Shown: in pieces, positions 54,257 to 62,977 of the stretch
How the letters are laid out: each line of letters opens with the position of its first letter
Position numbering within the stretch: the stretch's first letter is position 1
DNA from: Bradyrhizobium cosmicum
Lineage (GTDB): Bacteria > Pseudomonadota > Alphaproteobacteria > Rhizobiales > Xanthobacteraceae
Assembly: GCF_007290395.2 (NCBI RefSeq)
Contig: NZ_CP041656.2
Location: forward strand, 930,001 to 994,000
Length of the DNA stretch: 64,000 nucleotides
Direction of reading: 5' to 3'
Notes under the pieces: generated by a model
Told to the model about the DNA's origin: nothing
Database searches by the model: none
Seen by the model: the letters and a program-made list of their open reading frames with translations, nothing else
Position numbers and translations under genes: made by a program

Positions 54257-54985
54257 ATGATCACGCTTTATGGCTTTGGCGCGGGCTTCGGCCTGCCGGA
54301 AATCAGCCCCTTCGTCACCAAGACCGAGGTGCAGCTGAAAATGGCGGGACTGCCCTACTGGAAGGAACGCGCGATGCCGCCCGCCTCGCCCAAGGGGCAA
54401 TTGCCGTTCATCGACGACGGCGGCGAGGCTGTGGCCGATTCCACCTTCATCCGCGCCCATATCGAGCGCTGCTACGGTTTCGATTTCGACGCCGGCCTGT
54501 CGCTGGCCGAGCGCGCGCAGGCCTGGGCGTTCGAGCGCATGATCGAGCATCACGTCTATTGGGCGCTGGTCGGCGCGCGCTGGGTCGATCCGGTCAATTT
54601 CGCCAAGGGCCCCGCGCATTTCTTCGACGGCGCACCGGAGCACAATCGCGAGAAGCTGCGCGAGGACGCGCAATTCCGTGTCGCCGAGAACTATCTGCTT
54701 TCCGGCCTCGGCCGCCACGGGCCGGACGACGATATCGATCTCGCGGTGCGCTCGCTGTTCGCGCTGTCGGTGCAGCTCGGTGACAAGTCCTATCTGATGG
54801 GCAACAAGCCCTGCGGCGTCGATGCCACCGCCTTCGGCGCGCTCGCGGGGATTCTGACACCGTTCTTCGAATCCGGACTGCGCCAGCGGGCGGAGGGATT
54901 TGGGAATCTCACGGCCTATGTCGACCGCATGATGGACGCGTACTATCCGGAGTTCGCGTGGGCCCCACTGCGGCAGGCGGCCTGA
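54257..54985 (+). CDS. Glutathione S-transferase family protein (242 aa)
   Basis: The GST N-terminal domain starts ITLYGFGAGFGLPEISPFVTKTEVQLKMAGLPY, with PKGQLPFIDDGGEAVADSTFIRAHIE as the cis-Pro region. The C-terminal helical part includes YLMGNKPCGVDATAFGALAGIL. It resembles the metaxin/failed-axon-connections-like branch more than classical GSTs. AGGAGA 7 nt upstream supports the ATG. It follows the small gene at 53959 and is probably controlled by the divergent WYL regulator. Confidence 0.85.
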   Translation: MITLYGFGAGFGLPEISPFVTKTEVQLKMAGLPYWKERAMPPASPKGQLPFIDDGGEAVADSTFIRAHIERCYGFDFDAGLSLAERAQAWAFERMIEHHVYWALVGARWVDPVNFAKGPAHFFDGAPEHNREKLREDAQFRVAENYLLSGLGRHGPDDDIDLAVRSLFALSVQLGDKSYLMGNKPCGVDATAFGALAGILTPFFESGLRQRAEGFGNLTAYVDRMMDAYYPEFAWAPLRQAA

Positions 54986-54994
54986 GAAACAAAA

Positions 54995-55019
54995 AGAGCC
55001 GGCCCATCGGGCCGGCTCT
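54995..55019. terminator. Bidirectional hairpin terminator
   Basis: Perfect 11-bp stem AGAGCCGGCCC/GGGCCGGCTCT with loop ATC, preceded by an A-run that serves as T-tract for the minus strand. It lies between the convergent GST and ABC binding-protein genes. Confidence 0.85.
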
Positions 55020-55044
55020 CGTCGTCTCAAACCTGTCGCTGCGG

Positions 55045-56196
55045 CTACTTCACCAGCGTGTACTTGCCGTTCTTCACGGTGAGCAGGATGCGCGAGCGCT
55101 CGTCGAGGCCGTAGCGGTCCTTCTCGGTGAAATTGTAGACACCCTGGCTCGCGGCCATTTCCTTTTCCGACAGCAGCGCCTGACGGATCGCTTCGCGGAA
55201 TTCCGGCGTGCCGGGTTTTGCCGTCTTCAGCGCCGCCGGGATCACGCGCTTCAGGATCTCGAACGCATCGTAGGAGTGACCGGCGAACTGGCTGCGGCTG
55301 TTCGGGCCGTACTTGGCCTCATACGCCGTGTTGAGCGCGAGGCCCGGCTTCTTGGTGGCGGCCTCGTCCGGCTGGTCTTCGGGGTCCATGACCGGACCCG
55401 ACGCCATCAGCACGCCTTCAGCAGCCTTGCCGGCGATGCGGATGAAATCCATGCTGGCTGCGCCATGGGTCTGGTAGATCAGGCCCTGATAGCCGCGCTC
55501 GCGCAGCTCGGTCTGCGGCAGCGCGGCCGCGGTGCCGGAAGCGCCGACCAGGATCGCGTCGGGATTTGCGGCGACGAGCTTGAGCACCTGTCCGGTCACT
55601 GACGTGTCGGGGCGGGCGAAGCGTTCTTCGTCGGCGATGGTCATGCCCATCGGCCCGGTCTGGGCTTTCAAATCGTTGAACCAGAGGTCGCCATAGGAGT
55701 CGGAATAGCCGATATAGCCGATCGTCTTCACGCCCTTTGACTTCATGTGGTCGTACAGCACCTTGCCCACGATCGGGATCGGCTGCGGCATCGCCACCGA
55801 CCACTTCATGCGCTCCGGTGTGATCGGAAACGGCGCGAGGCCGAAATGCGGAATGCCGGCCTCGTTGGCGACATTGGAGACAGCGATGGTCGGCGGGGTC
55901 AGCGCCGAGCCCATGATGATGTCGGCCTTGGATTCAGTGACGAAGCGGCGGGCGTTGGTGGTCGCGGTGGTGGGATCGCCGCCATCGTCGAGCACGATCA
56001 CCTTCAGCGGCACGCCGCCGATCTCCTTCGGCACGAATTCCAGTGCGTTGCGCTCGGGAATGCCGAGCGCGGCGCCGGGGCCGGTCGTGGTGGTGGTGAT
56101 GCCGATGGTGACTTCGGCGGTCTGGGCCAGCGCGGGCAGGGCCGGCAGGGCAAGCGTCGCAGCAGTGATGGCGGCGGTCAGGTAAAAGCGTTTCAT
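55045..56196 (-). CDS. Branched-chain-amino-acid-type ABC binding protein (383 aa)
   Basis: LivJ-like periplasmic binding protein. The signal peptide is about 1-24 (ATLALPALPALAQT). The mature part has EVTIGITTTTTGPGAALGIPERNALEFV, VIVLDDGGDPTTATTNARRFV and YGDLWFNDLKAQTGPMGM. Similar rhizobial proteins beside CoA-ligase genes bind aromatic acids. It is the last gene of the minus-strand block that carries a thioesterase, SDR, CoA ligase and crotonase, so its ligand may be the substrate of that pathway. No ABC permease genes are present here. Confidence 0.9.
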   Translation of the reverse strand: MKRFYLTAAITAATLALPALPALAQTAEVTIGITTTTTGPGAALGIPERNALEFVPKEIGGVPLKVIVLDDGGDPTTATTNARRFVTESKADIIMGSALTPPTIAVSNVANEAGIPHFGLAPFPITPERMKWSVAMPQPIPIVGKVLYDHMKSKGVKTIGYIGYSDSYGDLWFNDLKAQTGPMGMTIADEERFARPDTSVTGQVLKLVAANPDAILVGASGTAAALPQTELRERGYQGLIYQTHGAASMDFIRIAGKAAEGVLMASGPVMDPEDQPDEAATKKPGLALNTAYEAKYGPNSRSQFAGHSYDAFEILKRVIPAALKTAKPGTPEFREAIRQALLSEKEMAASQGVYNFTEKDRYGLDERSRILLTVKNGKYTLVK

Positions 56197-56286
56197 TTAT
56201 TCCTCCCTTGACGTGTTTCTTTGAAAGCAGAAATCGGGGGGTAATTCAGCCCCCTCTTTTGGCGATGCGGCGATTTAGCTCCGGAC

Positions 56287-56706
56287 CTAACTCCCCGTGA
56301 ATTTGGCTACCATTTCCGCAGGAAATGGAGCCGATTTCAGCTTGTCGGGGTTAACGGGGTCGCGGCCGACCAGGACGCGGGTCTCAAACCCCTCGATCGC
56401 CAGCGCCTCGCCCTTGTAGACGTTGTGCTTCACCTCGAAGCTCGAGCGCTTGATGCTCTCGATCCTGGTTTCGATAGTAATCCAGTCGCCATAGGTTGAG
56501 GGGATGTAGAACCTGGACCGCGTGTCGACCATGGGGATGCCCACCAGGCCGTATTTGCGGACCAGGTCCTGCTTTGAGAATCCGGCGACCTCAAACAGGG
56601 TCGACGTCGAATCGTCGAACATCGCGAAATAGCGCGGGTAGTAGACGATGTTGGCGGGGTCGCAATCACCCCACTGGATCTGGACGTCGCGCCGGTTCAC
56701 GAACAT
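56287..56706 (-). CDS. 4-hydroxybenzoyl-CoA-thioesterase-like hotdog protein (139 aa)
   Basis: Hotdog-fold acyl-CoA thioesterase. The motif WGDCDPANIVYYPRYF near residues 12-27 contains the Asp (D16) equivalent to the catalytic Asp of Pseudomonas-type 4-hydroxybenzoyl-CoA thioesterase. A later GDWITIETRIESIKRSSFEVKH strand pair completes the fold. It releases CoA from an aroyl- or acyl-CoA. It lies 12 bp after the SDR gene in the block with a feruloyl-CoA-synthase-like ligase, consistent with formation of a free benzoate from a CoA ester. Confidence 0.88.
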   Translation of the reverse strand: MFVNRRDVQIQWGDCDPANIVYYPRYFAMFDDSTSTLFEVAGFSKQDLVRKYGLVGIPMVDTRSRFYIPSTYGDWITIETRIESIKRSSFEVKHNVYKGEALAIEGFETRVLVGRDPVNPDKLKSAPFPAEMVAKFTGS

Positions 56707-56718
56707 GCGATTCTCGCC

Positions 56719-57480
56719 TTACTTCGGCGCCATGCGCAGCGAGCCGTCGAGACGCACCACTTCGCCGTTCAGGTACGAGTTCTCGACCATGTGCAGGGCA
56801 AGGGCCGCGAACTCGTCGGCATTGCCGAGACGGCGCGGGAACGGGATCGCGGCGGCGAGCGAGTCCTGGGCCTCCTGAGGCAAATTGGCGAGCAGCGGCG
56901 TGAGGAACAGGCCGGGCGCGATGGTCAGCACGCGGACGCCGAACTGCGCGAGTTCGCGCGCGATCGGCAAGGTCATGCCGACGATGCCGCCCTTGGATGC
57001 CGAATAGGCCGACTGACCGATCTGGCCGTCATAGGCGGCAACAGAGGCGGTGTTGATGATGACGCCGCGCTCGCCGGTCGCCTGCGGCTCGAGCTTGGAC
57101 ATCTCGGTCGCGGCAAGGCGCAGCATGTTGAAGGTGCCGATCAGATTGACCTTGATCACCTTGTCGAAATCGGCGAGCGCCATGGGGCCGTCGCGGCCGA
57201 CGACGCGCTTGGCGACGCCGATGCCGGCGCAATTGACCAGCACGCGTGGCGCGCCGAGGGCCTTGGTCGCCTGCGCGATCGCGGCTTCCGCGGAAGCGGC
57301 GTCGGACACGTCGCAGGTCACAGCGACGCCCTTGATCTCGGCCGCAACGGTTTCCGCGAGCTTGGTATTGAGGTCGAAGACCGCGACCTTGGCGCCCTGC
57401 GCCGCCAGTCTTCGCGCGGTGGCCGCGCCAAGCCCCGATGCGCCGCCGGTGACGATGGCTGCCTGATCTTTCAACAACAT
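56719..57480 (-). CDS. 3-hydroxyacyl-CoA dehydrogenase-like SDR (253 aa)
   Basis: SDR of the type-2 3-hydroxyacyl-CoA dehydrogenase subgroup. [16 protein letters not shown] is near residue 9-24, and a NCAG motif replaces NNAG. Catalytic YSASK sits in [27 protein letters not shown], and the end is [18 protein letters not shown]. It would oxidise a beta-hydroxyacyl-CoA to the ketoacyl-CoA. With the upstream ligase and crotonase it gives a beta-oxidation-like set for a side chain. Confidence 0.88.
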   Translation of the reverse strand: MLLKDQAAIVTGGASGLGAATARRLAAQGAKVAVFDLNTKLAETVAAEIKGVAVTCDVSDAASAEAAIAQATKALGAPRVLVNCAGIGVAKRVVGRDGPMALADFDKVIKVNLIGTFNMLRLAATEMSKLEPQATGERGVIINTASVAAYDGQIGQSAYSASKGGIVGMTLPIARELAQFGVRVLTIAPGLFLTPLLANLPQEAQDSLAAAIPFPRRLGNADEFAALALHMVENSYLNGEVVRLDGSLRMAPK

Positions 57481-57507
57481 GGCGTTCTCCTGAGGTGCGA
57501 TGGTTTC

Positions 57508-59391
57508 TTAGCCGACCGATATCACACGGTCCGATGGATTGGCAGCGTACAGCTCGTCGATCAGCGCGCCACGATGCTCCAGCACCGCGCGCTGGTTGAT
57601 CGAGCCCTTGTCGGTGACCTCGCCCTTGTCGATCGACAGCGGCGTGTCCAGCAGGATCGCACGCGTGATCCGCGTCGAGGACCCGGTGGCCTGGCTGAGG
57701 AAGCGCGTCAGGCGCTCGCGAAAAGCCTCGCGCACCAGCCGGTCGCGCGCGGTGACGGTGAGATCGTCGGCCGGCAGCGTCGGGTTGATCAGCCGGCAGC
57801 CGTCGAGATCGAGCAGCACGAGGGCGGAAACCTCGTCACGGTTGATGCCGGCGATGACGACGTCGCGCACGAGCGGCGCGCAGGCCGCAACCAGACGGGC
57901 GCGCAGCGGGCCGACGCTGACCCAGGTGCCGCTGCCGAGCTTGAAGTCCTCGCTGACGCGGCCGTCGAAGTCGAAGCCGGCATTGAGATCGTCGGGGTCG
58001 ACCGCCTTCAGCGCATCGCCGAGCTTGTAAAAACCTTCCTCGTCGAAGGATTTCGCGGTGATGTCGGGCTGGCGCCAGTAGCCGGGCATCACGTTGGGGC
58101 CCTTGGCGCGCACTTCGAGCTTGCCGTTGTTCGGCACCAGCTTGGCGTCGTTGCCTGATACTGGCAGGCCGACATGGCCGGAGCGGCTGGTGCGCGGATT
58201 GACCGACATGAAGAACGGCGCGGTCTCGGTGGCGCCAAGGCCGGTCAGCATCGGCACGCGATAGCCTTTTTCCTTCACCGCGAGCTCGTCGAGGCTGTTC
58301 CAGACGAACGGCGAGAGCGCCGCGCCGGAGAAGAACATTGCGTGCAGCCGGTCGAAGAACTTCGCGCGCAGGCCCTGGTCGTCGCGCAGGTATGGCAGCA
58401 GAGACTCATAGCCCTTGGGCACGTTGAAATACACCGTTGGCGAAATCTCCTGGAGATTGCGCACGGTCTCCTCGATGCCGCCCGGCATCGGTTTGCCGGC
58501 ATCGAGATACATCGAGCCGCCATTGTACAGCGTCAGCCCGATATTGTGGTTGCCGCCGAAGGTGTGGTTCCAGGGCAGCCAGTCGATGATGACGGGCGGC
58601 TCGTCCTTGAGGAAGGCGAGCGTCTCGCGCAGCATCACCTGGTTGGCGCAGATCATGCGCTGGGTGTTGATGACGGCCTTGGGATTGCCGGTCGAGCCCG
58701 ACGTCAGCAGGAATTTTGCGATCGTATCGGGGCTGATTTTGTCGTGCACCGCGTCGAGATCGCCGCGGACCGGCGTCGCCATGAGGTCGGCGAGCAGGGT
58801 GACGTCGCGGCCCGGCACGCTGCCGTAGGAGGCCGCGATTTCAGTGCCGAGCGACACATTGGCGGCAAGCGCGTCGGAAAACTTGTCGGCATCCTCGGCG
58901 AAGACGAGGCCGGGCGTCAGCAGCTTCATCAGGTAAGACAGCTTGCCGTAATCCTTCGACACCAGCGAATAGGCCGGCGACACCGGGCAGAACGGAATGC
59001 CGGCATAGAACGCGCCGAAGGCGAGCAACGCATGGTCGATCGAATTGCCGGAGAGGATCACGACCGGCCGCTCCGCCGACAGGCCGCGCTGGATCAGCGC
59101 GGATGCGATATGCCGGCTCGCGGTGAGCAGTTCGGCATAGGTGATCTTGCGCCAACCGCGGCCACCTTCGCGCTCCGCCATGAAGACGCGGTCCGGCGTG
59201 GTCGTCGCCCAGTGATGTAGCCGGTCGGTGATGCGGACGGGATAGTCGCCGAGCGGCTGTTTGGGTCTGAGGTAGATCGTGCCGTCGTCGCGACGGTCGA
59301 TATCGACGACCGGATCGCCGAAAGAGATCGGCCGCAGCGGGAAAGTGCTCGCGCCGCGCTCCATGCTGGAAGAGGACGGCTGCGCACTCAT
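57508..59391 (-). CDS. Feruloyl-CoA-synthase-like acyl-CoA ligase (627 aa)
   Basis: ANL-superfamily ligase of the feruloyl-CoA synthase subgroup. It opens with PLRPISFGDPVVDIDRRDDGTIYLRPKQPL, a start typical of that group. Motifs are LLTSGSTGNPKAV, GLGATETAPFFMSV and FYKLGDALKAVDPDDLNAGFDFDGRVSEDFKL; the C-terminal lysine region is DKGEVTDKGSINQRAVL. ATG 59391 overlaps the crotonase stop as ATGA. The longer open frame upstream is shadow over the crotonase gene. Expected to activate ferulate, coumarate or a related acid. Confidence 0.87.
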   Translation of the reverse strand: MSAQPSSSSMERGASTFPLRPISFGDPVVDIDRRDDGTIYLRPKQPLGDYPVRITDRLHHWATTTPDRVFMAEREGGRGWRKITYAELLTASRHIASALIQRGLSAERPVVILSGNSIDHALLAFGAFYAGIPFCPVSPAYSLVSKDYGKLSYLMKLLTPGLVFAEDADKFSDALAANVSLGTEIAASYGSVPGRDVTLLADLMATPVRGDLDAVHDKISPDTIAKFLLTSGSTGNPKAVINTQRMICANQVMLRETLAFLKDEPPVIIDWLPWNHTFGGNHNIGLTLYNGGSMYLDAGKPMPGGIEETVRNLQEISPTVYFNVPKGYESLLPYLRDDQGLRAKFFDRLHAMFFSGAALSPFVWNSLDELAVKEKGYRVPMLTGLGATETAPFFMSVNPRTSRSGHVGLPVSGNDAKLVPNNGKLEVRAKGPNVMPGYWRQPDITAKSFDEEGFYKLGDALKAVDPDDLNAGFDFDGRVSEDFKLGSGTWVSVGPLRARLVAACAPLVRDVVIAGINRDEVSALVLLDLDGCRLINPTLPADDLTVTARDRLVREAFRERLTRFLSQATGSSTRITRAILLDTPLSIDKGEVTDKGSINQRAVLEHRGALIDELYAANPSDRVISVG

Positions 59392-60197
59392 GGCTTCGGC
59401 TTCACCTTGGCAGTCTTGTGCTCGAGAAATTCGCGGATCCTGCGCTTGGCCTCCTTGTCGCTCTGCGCGACCGTTGCCATCAGCGATTCCATCAACAAGC
59501 CGGTCTGCGGATTGGCCTCCGCGATCATCGGCAGCGCCTGCAGCACGGCGAAATTCGTCAGCGGTGCGTTGGAGGCGATCTTGGTCGCAAGCTCCAGCGC
59601 CTTGCCGAGCCCGTTGCCGGCCTCCGTCAGATATTGCGCAAAGCCGTAGGAGGCGCCTTCGGTCGCGCTGTAGACGCGTCCCGTCAGCATCATGTCCATC
59701 ATTCTGGCAACGCCGATCAACCGCGGCAGCCGCACCGAGCCGCCGCCGCCGACGAAGATGCCGCGCTGTCCCTCCGGCAGCGCGAAATAGGCCGAGGGCT
59801 CGGCGACGCGGATATGCGCGGCGCAGGCGAGCTCGAGCCCGCCGCCGATCACGGCGCCCCTGAGCGCCGCGATCACGGGCACGCGGCTGTACTGGATGCG
59901 GTCGAACACCCGGTGCCACATCTGGGAATGGAGCAGGCCGCCGGTGGCGTCGTGGTCTTGCAACTCGGACAGGTCGAGGCCGCTGGAGAAATGGTCGCCG
60001 ATGCCGTGGATGACGACCGCGCCGATGTCCTCGGGCAGGGACGCAAAGCACTCGCCGATCTCGAGGATGATGCCGTCGTTGAGCGCATTGCGCTTGGCGG
60101 GGCGGTTCAAGCCCACGGTCAGAACCCGGTCCGCCCGCTCGATCCGGAGCAGCCCGGAGGCGCCCGCGTCAGCGGTGTTGGCGTTTCCCTGTGTCAT
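59388..60197 (-). CDS. Enoyl-CoA hydratase/crotonase family protein (269 aa)
   Basis: Crotonase fold. Oxyanion segments are GDHFSSGLDLSEL and LRGAVIGGGLELACAAHIRVA. The Glu in GGGLELA matches the first catalytic Glu of hydratases; the second candidate is in FALPEGQRGIFVGGGGS. Could be a hydroxycinnamoyl-CoA hydratase acting with the downstream ligase and SDR. Whether it also has lyase activity cannot be told. Translationally coupled to the ligase gene. Confidence 0.86.
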   Translation of the reverse strand: MTQGNANTADAGASGLLRIERADRVLTVGLNRPAKRNALNDGIILEIGECFASLPEDIGAVVIHGIGDHFSSGLDLSELQDHDATGGLLHSQMWHRVFDRIQYSRVPVIAALRGAVIGGGLELACAAHIRVAEPSAYFALPEGQRGIFVGGGGSVRLPRLIGVARMMDMMLTGRVYSATEGASYGFAQYLTEAGNGLGKALELATKIASNAPLTNFAVLQALPMIAEANPQTGLLMESLMATVAQSDKEAKRRIREFLEHKTAKVKPKP

Positions 60198-60352
60198 TTG
60201 CGTCCTTATCAGAATAGTTATGTTGTATAACGAATTCTGGGGGAGTCAAGGAGGGCGGGACGATATCACCCCGGGGCAGGAGCTGCCCCTGGGTCCGACT
60301 CGGCGACCATAGGCGTTGCAGGCGTTTGACGCGCTGCTGTTGCCACACCCTC

Positions 60353-60432
60353 CGTCATTGCGAGCGCAGCGAAGCAATCCAGAATCTTTCCGCGGACGGA
60401 CTCTGGATTGCTTCGCTGCGCTCGCAATGACG
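60353..60432. repeat. Perfect inverted repeat with 31-bp arms
   Basis: Arms 60353-60383 and 60402-60432 are exact reverse complements (start CGTCATTGCGAGCGCAGCG, end of right arm CTCGCAATGACG), with an 18-nt spacer. It splits the minus-strand catabolic block between DUF3237 and crotonase. It is of the CGTCATTGCGAGCG family common in rhizobial genomes, and may terminate or process the transcript. Confidence 0.9.
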
Positions 60433-60447
60433 CGGTGAGGGCCTTCC

Positions 60448-60909
60448 TCACACCACCTGATGCACGTCGATCACGACGCGGTCGGCATGACGCGCGGCTG
60501 AGCCGACGAAGATGTGCTCCATCAGCCAGCGATACTTCTCATGTCCCGTCTCGAACCTCGGCACGGTGCGGAAATAGATTAGCTTGGGATCGACAGCCTC
60601 GCCCCGCTTGAGCTTCTGCAGCAGCTCGACCGGACCGAAGCGCATGCCTTTGTTCTCGACATAGACGACAGCGCCGTCGTCGGTCTCGAAGGCGTATTTC
60701 GCCTCGAGGTCGATCAGCTCGTTGGGCCGGATGGTCTGGAAATCGGCGCCGAACGGCAGCACCTTGCCTGATATCGCGCCCGTCACCTCGCCGCCGATGA
60801 TCGGAATGATGCGGCGGACGCCGATGCCGGTCTCGCCGGCGGTGACGACGTCGCCGATGCGGGCGGTGATGCTGAAGACGTATTTGGTCTCTAACGTCGG
60901 TGTGGTCAT
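60448..60909 (-). CDS. DUF3237 family protein (153 aa)
   Basis: Small beta-rich DUF3237 protein without signal peptide. Family features are GIGVRRIIPIIGGEVTGAISGKVLPFGADFQ, YVENKGMRFGP and YFRTVPRFETGHEKYRWLMEHIFVGSAAR. The function is unknown. The family is often encoded in aromatic or steroid catabolic clusters. It lies 10 bp downstream of the TRAP large permease and belongs to its transcript. Confidence 0.87.
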   Translation of the reverse strand: MTTPTLETKYVFSITARIGDVVTAGETGIGVRRIIPIIGGEVTGAISGKVLPFGADFQTIRPNELIDLEAKYAFETDDGAVVYVENKGMRFGPVELLQKLKRGEAVDPKLIYFRTVPRFETGHEKYRWLMEHIFVGSAARHADRVVIDVHQVV

Positions 60910-60919
60910 CGCTTCCTCG

Positions 60920-62245
60920 TTAATGCGCCATCATCCGCGTCGGCAACCACGTCGCCAGCAGCGGGAAGGCGATCAGGATCACCAGACGCACCAGGTCCGT
61001 CGCCACGAACGGGATCACGCCCCTGAAGATGGTGGAGAACGACACGTCCTTCACCACGCTTTTGATGACAAAGACGTTCATCCCGACCGGCGGATGGATC
61101 AGGCCGAGCTCGACGGTCATCACGATGATGATGCCGAACCAGATCGGATCAAAACCAAGATGCATGATCACCGGGAAGATGATCGGCACGGTTAGGATGA
61201 TCATCGCCATGGCGTCCATCAGGCAGCCGAGCACCAGATACATCACCATGATCAGCGCCAGCACGCCGTAGGGACCAAGGCCGAGGCCGGTGAGGAATTC
61301 GGTCACCTTCTGCGGCGTCTGCGTCACCGTGAGGAAATAGCCGAAGATCAACGCGCCGATCAGCACGGTGAACACCGCGGCCGCGGTGCGCGTCGCCTGG
61401 AGCAGCGAGGCCAGGATCTTCTCACGGTCGAGCCGGCCCGTGACGACGCCGATGATGAAGGCGCCGGTAGCGCCGACACCGCCGGCCTCCGTCGGCGTGA
61501 AGCGCGGGAGGAACGGCAGGCCGTAGAGGCCGCCGATGACGAACACGAACAGCAACACCGGCGCCCAGATGTCCTTGAGGCCGGCGAAGCGCTCGCGCCA
61601 CGGCAGCACCTTGCCCTTGGGCAGGAAGTCGGGGCGGAAATAGCCGATCAGGAAGATCGTGATCATGTACATGGTCATCGCCAGGATGCCGGGAATGATG
61701 CCGGCGATGAAGAGCTTGCCGATGTCCTGCTCGGTGATGATGCCGTAGACCGCAAGCACCGTGGAGGGCGGCAGCATCGCGCCGAGCGTGCCGCCGGCCG
61801 CGATCACGCCGGTGGCGAAGGATTGCGGATAGCCGAACCGGCGCATTTCCGGATAGGCCACGGCGGAGAAGGTTGCGGCAGTCGCCACCGACGAGCCGCA
61901 GATCGCGGCAAACCCGCCGCAGGCGCCGACAGTGGCGATGCCGAGCCCGCCGCGCAAATGCCCGACGAAGCCATTGGCGGCGCGGAACAGTTCGCGGCTC
62001 ATGCCGGAATTGCTGACGAAGGAACCCATCAGTAGGAACATCGGGATCACGCCGAACGTGTAGTCGGTGACCGTGCGCATCGTGACCTGGCCGACCATCT
62101 TCAGGGCCGGTGTCGCGCCGACGAGATAGCTGAAGCCGGACACGCCGACGAGGCCCATCGCCATGCCGACCGGCACGCGCAGCAGCATCAGGGCGAACAG
62201 GGATACGAAGCCGAGGACGGCGACGGCGTCGGTACTCATGGTCAC
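60920..62245 (-). CDS. TRAP transporter large permease DctM-like (441 aa)
   Basis: DctM-family membrane subunit with about twelve hydrophobic helices. Family motifs are FLLMGSFVSNSGM, GAMLPPSTVLAVYGIITEQDIGKLFIAGIIPG and the C-terminal LGLIHPPVGMNVFVIKS. It uses a sodium gradient to import organic acids handed over by the DctP protein. GTG 62245 overlaps the DctQ stop as GTGA and has AAGG 6 nt upstream; ATG 62239 is the alternative. Confidence 0.92.
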   Translation of the reverse strand: MTMSTDAVAVLGFVSLFALMLLRVPVGMAMGLVGVSGFSYLVGATPALKMVGQVTMRTVTDYTFGVIPMFLLMGSFVSNSGMSRELFRAANGFVGHLRGGLGIATVGACGGFAAICGSSVATAATFSAVAYPEMRRFGYPQSFATGVIAAGGTLGAMLPPSTVLAVYGIITEQDIGKLFIAGIIPGILAMTMYMITIFLIGYFRPDFLPKGKVLPWRERFAGLKDIWAPVLLFVFVIGGLYGLPFLPRFTPTEAGGVGATGAFIIGVVTGRLDREKILASLLQATRTAAAVFTVLIGALIFGYFLTVTQTPQKVTEFLTGLGLGPYGVLALIMVMYLVLGCLMDAMAMIILTVPIIFPVIMHLGFDPIWFGIIIVMTVELGLIHPPVGMNVFVIKSVVKDVSFSTIFRGVIPFVATDLVRLVILIAFPLLATWLPTRMMAH

Positions 62246-62751
62246 TCGGTCACCTTGATCTTGGGTTCATGCATGTCTTCGGGATGGAAGATCAGCCGGT
62301 ATGTGCGGATCGCGATCAGCAGCACGGCGCAGACGTCGCCGATCCAGGCGACGAGGAAGAACGGCCAGGTCGGCATGTGCAGATCGAAGGTTTGCACATT
62401 GTCGTTGTAGGTCAGGCGGACCTTGTCGAACAGCGTCCAGGTCTGCACCGTAACGACGAACAGCAGGACCAGGGTCGCGAAGACGTCGATCATGCGCTGG
62501 TGGCGCGGCCCGACGTTGCCCCAGACCAGGTCGACCGTGATGTGAGTGCCGCGATAGGAGGTCGCGGCGATGCCCCAGAAGATGAGAATGCCGAGCAGCA
62601 AGCGGCCGATGTCGAAGGAATCGGGTATCGAATAGTTCAGCGTGTTGCGCAGCAGCACCGACACGAAGATGTCGAGCGCGACGATGCCGACGAACGCCGC
62701 CGCGATCCATTCGATCGAGTCGATGACGCGGTCCATCCAGGAGCGCTTCAT
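62242..62751 (-). CDS. TRAP transporter small permease DctQ-like (169 aa)
   Basis: DctQ-family subunit with four helices: IEWIAAAFVGIVALDIFVSVLLR, LLGILIFWGIAATSY, FATLVLLFVVTVQTW and WPFFLVAWIGDVCAVLLIAIRTY. The conserved FDIGRLLLGILIFWG and RGTHITVDLVWG are present. The start is ATG 62751 with AGGA 7 nt upstream; longer open frames cover the repeat-rich gap upstream. Second gene of the TRAP operon. Confidence 0.9.
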   Translation of the reverse strand: MKRSWMDRVIDSIEWIAAAFVGIVALDIFVSVLLRNTLNYSIPDSFDIGRLLLGILIFWGIAATSYRGTHITVDLVWGNVGPRHQRMIDVFATLVLLFVVTVQTWTLFDKVRLTYNDNVQTFDLHMPTWPFFLVAWIGDVCAVLLIAIRTYRLIFHPEDMHEPKIKVTE

Positions 62752-62807
62752 GGGGAGGTCCTGTCGAGTGATGCCATGCATTTGGTCCAGATGTCGCCGC
62801 GGGCTTC

Positions 62808-62950
62808 GCCTCTCCCCGCGTGCGGGGAGAGGCCGCAACGCATCGAAGATGCGATGCGGGTGAGGGGGACTCTCCGCGAGTCCGTCTGCCACTAGTTTTG
62901 CGGAAGCAGCCCCTCACCCCAACCCTCTCCCCGTAAGGACGGGGAGAGGG
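62808..62950. repeat. Two CTCTCCCC hairpins between TRAP genes
   Basis: Hairpin 62808-62833 (GCCTCTCCCCGC with its complement) and hairpin 62923-62950 (CCCTCTCCCCGT/ACGGGGAGAGGG, 12-bp perfect stem, AAGG loop). Both are in the 226-bp gap between the DctP and DctQ genes. They could set the ratio of binding protein to permease by attenuation or mRNA processing. Confidence 0.8.
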
Positions 62951-62977
62951 GGAGGAAGAGCCGATCGCGTCGCGGCG

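Noticed and set aside
59392..60051. 660-bp N-terminal extension of the feruloyl-CoA-synthase-like frame
   Set aside because: It is Arg-rich shadow translation of the crotonase gene in another frame on the same strand; ATG 59391 overlapping the crotonase stop is the natural start.
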